A stretch of DNA of 64,000 nucleotides from an uncultured Ruminiclostridium sp. (GTDB lineage Bacteria; Bacillota; Clostridia; Oscillospirales; Ruminococcaceae). Of this stretch, positions 18,198 through 27,600 are shown piece by piece. The translations under genes and the position numbers were made by a program. The notes below the pieces were generated by a model, which ran no database searches, was not told the origin of the DNA, and was given only the letters and a program-made list of their open reading frames with translations. The stretch is taken from positions 1-64,000 of the forward strand of contig CANRFO010000003.1 of assembly GCA_947629925.1 (NCBI GenBank), read 5' to 3'. Numbering within the stretch: position 1 is the stretch's first letter; every line of letters begins with the position of its first letter.

Positions 18198-18437
18198 ATG
18201 ACTAAAGCTGAATTTGCCAATTTGATAGAAAAAGGCAGAGATATATTGTTCGATGTCGACGGACAGCATCTTGTAATTTTTACTTGGATGGATGAAGGTA
18301 TCGGCATAAGCAAACAAGACAGCGACGAACCGTTTCAGCATTTTGCTGACGCAAATGCGTTGCTCGATGGTTATAAAATAGGCTACCTTACCTTGGCACA
18401 GCTTTGTGATAAGGTGGTTATAACCGATTACAGTTAA
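18198..18437 (+). CDS. Small acidic protein, diverged tandem copy 3
   Basis: Conserved ends MTKAEFANLIEKGRDI..FDV and VVITDYS with a divergent middle. Confidence 0.6.
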   Translation: MTKAEFANLIEKGRDILFDVDGQHLVIFTWMDEGIGISKQDSDEPFQHFADANALLDGYKIGYLTLAQLCDKVVITDYS

Positions 18438-18526
18438 AATGCTTTTGAGGCGGTAAATTTCGCTGAGACCGATGTGGTTTAAACTCTAAAGGGAAATACA
18501 GGACTTTTAAAAAGGAGTAATGATAT

Positions 18527-18790
18527 ATGTACATGGAGTATGAGGATTATGTTGATGAAATTCAGAAATATTGCAAAGAAAATCATATAAGCTTTGAAAA
18601 GCTTAATTCTATGGTAATAGGCTGTGGTGATAATGATATAATATTTCAGTATCATGATCCTGATAAAGGAAAAGACGGCTTGTTAGATGAAACACCAATG
18701 CCTCTCGTTCTGTGGTTAAAAAAAGAGCCAAGCGGCAAACTCGTATTTGAACAAACCGAGCATACCCAAAAATATCTTGGGATAGATTAA
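18527..18790 (+). CDS. Small hypothetical protein
   Basis: RBS aaaggag; 87 aa MYMEYEDYVDEIQKYCKENHIS... Confidence 0.5.
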   Translation: MYMEYEDYVDEIQKYCKENHISFEKLNSMVIGCGDNDIIFQYHDPDKGKDGLLDETPMPLVLWLKKEPSGKLVFEQTEHTQKYLGID

Positions 18791-18883
18791 AACTTATTAT
18801 CTTCTGCACCTCTCTGACGTGTCCAGCGGAGGACGTCGAAGAAACAATACCGTCACAGACAATTATAAAAATGAGGATGATAG

Positions 18884-19198
18884 TTGATGACTAAATGTAA
18901 AAAATTTCCATTTTATACTTTGTATGCTGATGTAGATGACTATTGTTTTTGGCTTTTGGATAAATATGGTGAAAAATCAAAGATCGTGGCTTTAATTGAT
19001 AATAATTTCACAGATGCGATTGATCACCCGAAGATGGACGCAGATGACTTGCTATTGAAAATTCGGCAATTTTTGGTTGACAACGGTTTCAAACAGGAAG
19101 TTGAAAACTGCGACAGAGAGTTTGTTACAGAAGAACGGTTAAGCAGGGGAAAAGATAAAGAGGAATTTATTAAGCGAATGAGAGCGAAATATTCCTAA
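18884..19198 (+). CDS. Small hypothetical protein
   Basis: 104 aa, MMTKCKKFPFYTLYADVDDYCFWLLDKYGEKSK... Confidence 0.5.
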   Translation: MMTKCKKFPFYTLYADVDDYCFWLLDKYGEKSKIVALIDNNFTDAIDHPKMDADDLLLKIRQFLVDNGFKQEVENCDREFVTEERLSRGKDKEEFIKRMRAKYS

Positions 19199-19213
19199 AA
19201 TCAGGGTTTGTTG

Positions 19214-19324
19214 ATGAACTCCATTAATTCCTATCAGGAGGAAACGGAAAAATCAATTGAAATCGGAAGGCTTTTGACAGATTTGGCTAAAGACGGGAAA
19301 CAGAGGTATTTAGATGAAAGTTAA
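19214..19324 (+). CDS. Very small ORF, 36 aa, overlapping next start
   Basis: MNSINSYQEETEKSIEIGRLLTDLAKDGKQRYLDES; stop overlaps the ATG at 19314. Confidence 0.35.
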   Translation: MNSINSYQEETEKSIEIGRLLTDLAKDGKQRYLDES

Positions 19325-19529
19325 ATATATTGGCGCTACTGACATTTCGCTTGAAAACGGAAAAATTTATGATGTTATATCCATAGAATGTGGTAGTTAC
19401 AGAATAGTGGACGACACTGAGGAAGATTATCTCTTTTCTCCAGAGGAATTTGAAATTGTTTCTGATGATGACAGGAAACAGCTTGAAGAAAAAGACAGCA
19501 CATTACACATTTATGCAAAGGAGAATTAG
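19314..19529 (+). CDS. Small SH3-like hypothetical protein
   Basis: MKVKYIGATDISLENGKIYDVISIECGSYRIVDDTEEDYLFSPEEFEIV. Confidence 0.55.
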   Translation: MKVKYIGATDISLENGKIYDVISIECGSYRIVDDTEEDYLFSPEEFEIVSDDDRKQLEEKDSTLHIYAKEN

Positions 19530-19531
19530 TT

Positions 19532-19660
19532 TTGGAAAAAGCAAAAACAATTTACGAGAAATGGAACGAATCTGAAGTACATGTGTATACTGAGGAAGAA
19601 ATAAAAAAATTAAATGAAGAAAAAATGAATAGCAATACAGAATCCGACAAAAAAGTTTGA
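19532..19660 (+). CDS. Very small ORF, 42 aa (TTG start)
   Basis: aaaggag RBS then TTG; MEKAKTIYEKWNESEVHVYTEEEIKKLNEEKMNSNTESDKKV. Confidence 0.35.
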   Translation: MEKAKTIYEKWNESEVHVYTEEEIKKLNEEKMNSNTESDKKV

Positions 19661-19711
19661 GAGTATTATAATAACTCGCTTTGAGTAATCAAGGCTTTTT
19701 ATGAATATTTT

Positions 19712-19747
19712 AAGCGTTTTGCAGTCGCCTGCAAAGCGCTTTTATTA
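19712..19747 (+). terminator. Terminator of the small-gene patch
   Basis: aagcgttttgcag-tcgc-ctgcaaagcgctttt. Confidence 0.65.
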
Positions 19748-19803
19748 TGCCCGAAACGCTCTTACCGCTTTAAATTTTGCCGAAAAACAATTTTAATTTT
19801 CCC

Positions 19804-19832
19804 TTGACCTTACGCCGTCGGACTGGTATAAT
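19804..19832 (+). promoter_or_regulatory. Promoter for galM
   Basis: TTGACC-N17-TATAAT. Confidence 0.7.
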
Positions 19833-19876
19833 TATAAACAGGACGACCTTAACTTTTGCGGAAAGGAAATGATAAG

Positions 19877-20920
19877 ATGATAAAAAAAGAGGAAGTTGGA
19901 TTTCACAACGGATACAAGCTATGGGTGCTCACCCTTACCAACAGCAAGGGCATGGAGGTAAAGCTCACAAATTACAGCGGCGCTATTATGAGCATCAAGG
20001 CTCCCGACAAAAACGGGAATTTTGCGGACATCGTGCTGGGCTATGACGATATGGACGGGTACATAAGCGGCACTTCCTCCCACGGCGCTTTGGTGGGACG
20101 CTTTGCAAACAGGATAGGCGGGGGAAAATTCACCCTCAACGGTGTTGAATATCCCCTTTACAAAAACGACGGTCCCAACACTCTGCACGGCGGTTCGGTG
20201 GGCTACAACAAGAGAGTGTGGGAGTTGCTGGCGGCGGAGAGCGACGAGAACAGCGGCGAGGATCACGTTGTTTTCGGCTACACAAGTCCCGACGGGGAGG
20301 AAAATTTCCCAGGCACTGTGGCGATAACCGTGGACTACTGTCTGAACGAGAAAAATCAGCTTTCCCTCACATACGACGCTGAGAGCGACGAGGACACTAT
20401 CCTGAACCTTACCAATCACGTTTACTTTAATTTGGCGGGAGAAGGCAAGGTGCTTGACACTGAGATGGAAATTTTTGCGGACAAATACACTCCCGTTGAC
20501 AGCAGGCTTATTCCCACAGGAGAAATTGCGGACGTAAAGGGGACGATGTTCGACTTTACATACCTCAGACCGATAAAGGCGCTGAGTCCTGAGGGTTACG
20601 ACCACAACTTCATACTCCGCCCTGCGAAAAAGGACGAGGAGCTTGCAAAAGCGGCTTACGCCGTGGAGAAAACAAGCGGCAGAACGCTCACCTGCTACAC
20701 CGATATGCCCGCTATGCAGTTGTATACGGGAAACGGTCTGGACGGCAAGGAGATCGGCAAGGGCGGCGTTCCGCTGACAAAGCACACAGGCTTTTGTCTT
20801 GAAACTCAGTTCTGCCCCGACAGCCCGAACAAGCCTCAGTTCCCCTCCTGCGTGCTGAAAAAGGGCGAGGTTTATCATCATGTTACTGTTTATGAGTTTG
20901 GGATTGAGGGCGAAGAGTGA
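19877..20920 (+). CDS. galM: Aldose 1-epimerase
   Basis: VGRFANRIGGGKFTLNGVEYPLYKNDGPNTLHGG, NLTNHVYFNLAGEG, GFCLETQFCPDSPN. Confidence 0.93.
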   Translation: MIKKEEVGFHNGYKLWVLTLTNSKGMEVKLTNYSGAIMSIKAPDKNGNFADIVLGYDDMDGYISGTSSHGALVGRFANRIGGGKFTLNGVEYPLYKNDGPNTLHGGSVGYNKRVWELLAAESDENSGEDHVVFGYTSPDGEENFPGTVAITVDYCLNEKNQLSLTYDAESDEDTILNLTNHVYFNLAGEGKVLDTEMEIFADKYTPVDSRLIPTGEIADVKGTMFDFTYLRPIKALSPEGYDHNFILRPAKKDEELAKAAYAVEKTSGRTLTCYTDMPAMQLYTGNGLDGKEIGKGGVPLTKHTGFCLETQFCPDSPNKPQFPSCVLKKGEVYHHVTVYEFGIEGEE

Positions 20921-20923
20921 TAA

Positions 20924-21409
20924 ATGAAACGGTTTCTGATCGTCGTTTTAAGTCTGACAGCGGTGATCTCTCTGATCATATCGGTTTCAAACATAATTTT
21001 TCGTTTGGAACGCCGTGACCGGATCGTTACGACAGCGGAGATCACGTTTGTCGGTACGCCTGATGGATCAGTTTTTGGAACATTTACGGATCAAAACGGT
21101 AAGGTTCATTCGGAAGAATGCTTGTATTTAGACGGCAGATTTCAAACGTTTCTTAATCCTATGCCGATAAAGCCTGAATCATATATCGGTAAAATAGTCA
21201 GAATTATGTATGATCCGTCCACGATAGATTCGGAAGGAGCTTATACAACTACCAACGAGAACGGTGAAACCGTTACTGAGTATCGGTTTATTGAAACCGA
21301 AAGCTATGATATATGGCTGCAAGACACAATCGCCGCGGTGGTCATTTTCCTCGTTTCAGCGCTGTCTGCTGCGGTCTGTATATTCAGGTACAAAAAAACG
21401 AAAGCATAA
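20924..21409 (+). CDS. DUF3592-like membrane protein
   Basis: N- and C-terminal TM helices around a TAEITFV..IVRIMYDPS domain. Confidence 0.5.
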   Translation: MKRFLIVVLSLTAVISLIISVSNIIFRLERRDRIVTTAEITFVGTPDGSVFGTFTDQNGKVHSEECLYLDGRFQTFLNPMPIKPESYIGKIVRIMYDPSTIDSEGAYTTTNENGETVTEYRFIETESYDIWLQDTIAAVVIFLVSALSAAVCIFRYKKTKA

Positions 21410-21415
21410 AACAAT

Positions 21416-21466
21416 AAGCCGCACTGGACAGGAAAATGCAGGTTTTCCTGAGCCGTGCGGCTTTAA
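21416..21466 (+). terminator. Terminator-like hairpin
   Basis: aagccgcac ... gtgcggctt with inner aggaaaa/ttttcct stem. Confidence 0.6.
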
Positions 21467-21519
21467 TAATATAGGTCATTCTATTGTGTGATCGGATAAA
21501 ATGTAGGCGCTTATATACA

Positions 21520-21553
21520 CAAATCGGCGTGTCCGTTTGGACACGCCGATTTG
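21520..21553. terminator. Perfect 15-bp inverted repeat (transcription boundary)
   Basis: caaatcggcgtgtcc-gttt-ggacacgccgatttg between convergent genes. Confidence 0.55.
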
Positions 21554-21657
21554 CTATCCTATTCAGTTTTCATGATCTCTGCGTTAAGGGTATCCACCAT
21601 TCAACTGTCGGGTCTTTTTTCACCGTTTATTATGAACGGTATCGCCTATGCCTTTGT

Positions 21658-24600
21658 TCAGCTTCTGCGTTTTTTGAAAAGCATCACTACGCCTGCGGAA
21701 ATGATCGCAGGAACGACAGACAGAGCGGCAACGCCCGTAGCAGGAGGAAGGTCGTCGGAATTATCGCCTTGAGCAGGGTTCGTCGTGTCGGAAGACACAT
21801 CTTCTGTCAGCTCTTCAACAGAAATCACATAAGTGCCGAAGTGATCGGTTACAAATGTGACCTTACCGTCGCTGTAAGACGCGTTCATATCGGTAAGCGT
21901 TCCGTCAGGTGCTTTATAATATACATGGTATGTGTCAGCACCCAGAAGCGCTTCGGGAACGTCAATAGTAACGGTAACATTTCCGTTGGGCTGAACGGGA
22001 TTGCCGTCAGCGTCAACAAGGGTTATTTCGATAACGGCGCTGTTTCCGTCAGACACTTCCTGAGGTTCAACTATCAGCCGAACTCCATCGGGAAGAGCAG
22101 TTTTGGCAGCTTCCACCTTAACGGTGCAGCCGTCTGCTTCCGCTTCCAAAACTATATTTCCGTCATCAGGAGTTGTGCTTCCCGAATCGTCAACAGCAAC
22201 AAAGTCAGCCTTTACTTCGACCTTTCCTGTTACCTTGTCGCCGGGGATAGTTACCTTACCTGTTTCGGGATCGTAAGTGTACTCGGAAGGATCCAGCACA
22301 ACGCCGTCAACGGTAACAACTATCTCGTCAGGCAGAGTGTAACCCTCATCAGGAGTAAGAGTGAATACCAGATCCTCACCCTCAACAGCAGTTTCGGGAG
22401 CATTGCTGCTGCCGTTTCCGCTGATCTCTACATCTACGTCTACACTGCCCTCAGCGGGAGTTGTCGTTCCTGTGGAAGGAATGCTTACGGGGAGTTTAGG
22501 ACAAGCGGCGTCTACAACAACATTACCTGTTATCACACCTTCGAGTATTACTACTTCGCCCTTACCTGAATTATAGGTATATCCTTTGGTAAGAACAGTT
22601 CCGTCAACGGTAACAGTAACGCTTTCGGGGTAAGTATAACCGCTGCTCGGAATGATGTTGATACTGAGCGCTTCACCTTCGCCTACGGTTTCGGGAGCAT
22701 TGTATGTACCGTTTTCAACATTCACGGTAACAGAATAAATCTTAACGGGAGTAGCGATTTGAGCAAGAGGCGCGCCTGTCGGGGAAATAATATTTTTTAC
22801 TTCAATGGGTTCAAGCGATATCTCGGTGTCAAGACCTGCTTCGTCTTTCTCATCATAAGTGAATACAAGAGTTGCAACTTCTTTATCATCACTCAAAGGA
22901 TTGATAAACGCAAAGTCAAGATGTACCTTTTCGGGATCGCTCGTGTTATAGCTTGAATAAGTGGTAAGGCTGTGAACTTCCTGAATCTTAAGAACGTCCA
23001 TATAAGCTATATCATACAACGCGTTCGTTGCGCCTTTGCAAGCTGTAACTGTAATGGTGACCTCGTTCTTTTCGGTATCGACGGAAACATTTTCGGGAAG
23101 GATCTTGATGGTGTTTTCAGCTTCCTTCTTTGCTGTATCTTCGTCGATCGTGGGAGTACCGCCGCCGACCTCGTTATCGATAGGCATGATCTCGTTCATC
23201 GTGCTGCTCATAATAGAAGCTGTGCCGTAAAGTTCGTTTTCGCCGCTGTCTTCAGAAGCGGAAACGCTCAGGTTCTTACCTACAACAGCTTTGCCTGTAC
23301 CGTCGGAGCCTTCATCAACAAAGCTGCTTACTTCGTCTTTATTTATCTCTGCGGTATACTCAGAGCCGTCAAATCTTGCAACAAGCGCTTCGCTTGCGCT
23401 CTGCTCGGAATAAGCGCCGAAGTGCAGACCCGATACAGGCCATACATCGTCGTCAAAGTAAGCAGTGCCGGGAACGTTCACGTTTTCGTCAGCGTCAACG
23501 TTGATAATGGAGATAGCCGCGCTGTCCATACCTGAGGTGTAGTAAGAAAGTACGAGCTGCTCGCTGTCAGCGGTAGAGTTGTCAAAGTCATAGATCAGAG
23601 AAGCAAAGTTATCTCCGCTTCCATCAGCGGTAGAAGTAGAAACACCTTTAAGTTTTATTCCTGTCTTGCCGACAACGCCCCGGCCGACATTTCCTCCAGC
23701 AGTAATATAAAGCATGGCAAGAGTTCCGTCTTCGCAAATAATGTAATAGTAGTCTGCCATCGTACTGCTGCTGCTACCTGCATAAGCTATCGCAGCCATA
23801 GGAGAACCAAATTCGCTTGCAAGTCCGTCAACAGTATACAGATCTCCTGCTTCAGGCATCATCAGCATAAGAGTATCGCCGCCGGTAGCGGGAGCTACTA
23901 TCATCTCTTCTCCTACACTATATGCAGCAAAGTAAAGGTTAGGCGCTGCATCGGGGAAGAGATAGTCAGGGTTCATATCAAACAACGGTATTTCTTCATA
24001 TGTTTCGGCGTCTATTTTATAAATACTTACGCCGTCATGACCGAAGAGATACTGACCTGTACTGTCAGTAGCCGCACGGATATAATTGGTCCTTTCGGTG
24101 AAGCGGGTTATATCATCCATAGAAAGATCAGGAGTAGTAAACTCGCTCCAGCCCGCTATGCTTTCATCGCTCCATACGTTGCCTCTTAAAGTGATCGCAG
24201 GCATAGGAATTACCGTTACGGTCATGGTCGCGCTTACATCGCTGCCCTTTACGGTCGCAGTTATTTCAGCGGTACCCTCGCCTACTGCGGTGACCTTGCC
24301 GTTATTTACAGCGGCAACTGATTTTTCGGAGGATGTCCATTCGATGGTGACATCTTCAGAGGAAACGTTCCAAGGTGAAAGTATCGCTTCAACATTTACG
24401 CTTCCGCCTACCATAATGGTAACGCTCTCAGGAGAAAGGGCAATATCTGTTATCTCGTCGCCGGGATCTTCAAGCTTGCCGAAGTCGGATTCGGGAACTA
24501 TCAGCAAAGAATTGTACTTTGCGTAGATAAGCGAATTTTCGTTACCGTCCTCATCGTAATTTGTGTAATCCCATGTTTTGGCAACAGGGTCGATAACATA

Positions 24601-27600
24601 GAGGTAATCGAACTCAGCTGCAGGGAAGCGGTAATATTGCTCATACATGGAAGTAAACCAAGCGCTTGCGTCGCCTGCCATGTAGATAAGGTCATTGTCA
24701 GAATCATAAGCCATAACGCCTGCTGCGTCTATAAGATTATCGCCGCGTTCAAAGCCTATGTCTATTCCGTCTTCCTCGGACTGAAGCACTAAGGCGATCT
24801 CTGTCATCTCGCCGTCAAGCACTGCTTCGATAGTTTCTATATTATCTTTATCATCTTTATCCCATACGAAGATGTTCATTTCAGGCTGTACATATTGAGA
24901 GTCAGAATTGTAGCCTGAAGCGTAGAAGGTACCGTTCTTGTCGATCGTAAGACCTTGCATAGTGTAAGGCACTTTTACATTAAAGTTGCCGAGAACGCCT
25001 AAAAGAATGAGATATGCGTCGTAAGTGGAAAGCTTTCCGTCTTGATCGAGGTCGCCTGCGGTCGTATCTACCTCGCTTTCAGCCAACTTTCCTGTCATGT
25101 AATCGAGAACCGCCTGAGCGTCCTTGGAATTGGTTTTTCCGTCCTTGTTAACGTCTGCGTCAGCATCGCCGAGCTCGGTAAAGCCGGGGAGCATATATTC
25201 GGCTTTGCTTTCGCCGTTAAGAGGATTGATGGACCAGATATAGTTTGTGTCGTCAATAGCGTACAGCTTACCGTCTGTTGCGTTGAACGCCATATCAACA
25301 GGGGTAAAGCTGAGGTTTCCGACCTTCGCCATATCGTATCCGGGGTCGCTTATAGGAGCTACAAACAGCTCCTTGTCAGCTGTTGCATGGAAGATGTATC
25401 CGTCGGCATAAGCCGCTGCAACAACACTGTGGCTGTCGTCAATGTCTACAATATCGATCCCCTCTCCTGTAACGCTTACTGTGTCAGGATCAACGGAGAA
25501 CCATGCATTGTAGGCTTCGCCTGTGGTTCTGCTGGAGTAAACCTCCTCGCTGTATGCATACATACCTGTGTAGCTTACTTCGGAATCATCACGGAGCTGA
25601 ACTTCAAAAGACTGAACGTTGCCCGCATAGTCAGCTACCATTATCAGGACATACTGACCTGCGTCGGCAATAGAATCCGCGCTGAATGTAATTTCAGAGG
25701 AGGAACCCGCAGAAGTCTGAACGGGTATGCCCTCGTCGTAAAGATTAGCGCCGCTTCTGCTGAGAACGCCCACATAACCTACATACCGGTTATCGGAAAC
25801 GGTGACCGTAAGGCTTCCGTCTGCGTTAAGCTCAGATTCGATCAGTTCGGGCTTGGTGTTATCAACTATCATCTTGGGTGAGCTTACAAAAGCGCCGTCG
25901 CCAAGCTCTTTGACCAGCGTTGCAGCGTCGAAGCTGCCGTCGTCGCCGATAAGATCGTCATAGTATTCAGGAACCAGAACTACCGACGTCTGTACGGTAT
26001 CGCCTTCTTTTGCGCCCGCTTCAGCTGCGGTAACGCCAAGTCTGAAGGTTTTAAAAGGATAAACTGTGGTAGTGCTTTCGTCATCATAAAACGCGCCATA
26101 GCTGTATTTCGCAGGTGTGGTATAATATTTGCTGCCGTTTACGTCAACAATAAAGCCTGCGTAACCGTTACGGAGCTGAACGACGTCGTACTTCGTCATA
26201 AGAGTTTCGCCGTTGATAGCTGCTCTTGAGAGAGCGGTATCATAGTCTTCTTCAAGATACCAGCCGTAAATGTTGGGAATGTAGAAATATTCCTCTTCGT
26301 CCTCAAGATCTTCGTAATACAAGCCGCTGTAATAGTATGAATAACCTTGCTCGCTTGAAGGATCCGCAAAGAAGTACGGCGTACCTTCAACAGCTTCATA
26401 GCTTATCTCTGAAAAGTCGCTGTCGTTATCATACATCGCGGGATCGGTCCAGCTTCCGTAGAAGCCGAATACAGGAATGGAGAGCTGAACGCCCTTTGCG
26501 CCGTCATCGCTGTTTTCGGGAGTTAAGAACGTGTAACCCTCAATATATGCGCCGTTGGGATAAAAGAGCTCATCAGTAACATATTCATCGGTTATCTCGA
26601 TAGATACTGTTACATCTACGCTCTCTCCTGCGGGAACAGTAACGCTTTCTCCGCAGTCGTAGGTTACGTTTGCCTCAACGGGAACTGTCCATGTATCAAG
26701 AATATCATCATCAGGAGAAACGTCCTGAGTGAACATATCCGTTGTAAGGTCATAAGTAACATCGCTTCCGCTTATGTTGGTAACAGTAAAGCTGTAACTG
26801 TACTCACCGCTTCTTGCGGGATCGTCGCCAAGCTCAACCTTTACCTTACCGTCGACAGCGGATTGGGGATTCAGGACGGAATCCTCGCTCATAAGGATAA
26901 ACGCTTGTGAATTTATAGCGTCAGCCGCATTTGCAAGACCTGCGCCCTGAGAAAGGATAGAATAATATCCTTCGCTTTCTCCCGCGGTATTGGTCGAGCC
27001 TTCTTCATATGTTTCGATAACAGGCTTTGCGGTAGACATCAGCAAGCTCTGGATAAGAGCACGCTTGTTGATGTTGTACTTTTCTGCAAGACCTTCTTCT
27101 TCAACATATTCTGTGATAAGAGCGGTCAGACCTGCGACCTGAGGAGCAGCCATGGAAGTACCGCTCATGTTCTCGTACTGGTCGCTGCCGCCTTCAACTT
27201 TGCCTGTTTCTTCATTTATATGACCGCCGTTTACGGAATAAATATTTCCGCCCGGAGCGGTGATCTCAGGCTTCATCTCAAGAGAGCTTGGAACGCCCCA
27301 TGAGCTGAAGGAGCTCATTGTGTAGTGGTTTTCGGGATCGGCAACCCCAGAGCTGACAGAAATTCCTTCTCCGATCTCGATGGTGCCCGTGTAGTAAGTC
27401 AGCGTTCCTTCCTTTGCGCTTTCGCCCTCCTTGAAGTAGCTTCCTTCTTTCATTGTGATTGAAACCGCAGGCATGGTGTCTTCATAACCATCAAGGGCCA
27501 TACTTATGGAGCCTGCTGCATTATTTACAACGATAAGAGCTGCTGCGCCTGCTTCCGCTGCGGCTGTTGCTTTTTCTGCAAAAGACGAAGTACCGCGGTT

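Larger units (their letters stand above)
17641..18437 (+). repeat. Three-unit tandem gene duplication (unit about 270 bp)
   Basis: gcgaggtgaaaactat(c/t)atgactaaagctgaattt recurs at 17641, 17911 and (gcgaggcg) 18181. Confidence 0.9.

Noticed and set aside
17641-18437. 270-bp direct repeats as a CRISPR array or transposon repeats
   Set aside because: Units are coding gene copies with RBS and stop, not short repeat/spacer units; no cas genes or transposase nearby.
21484-22569. 361-aa plus-strand ORF at the protease 3' end
   Set aside because: Mostly antisense to the S8 protease; low-complexity reverse reading of repeat domains.
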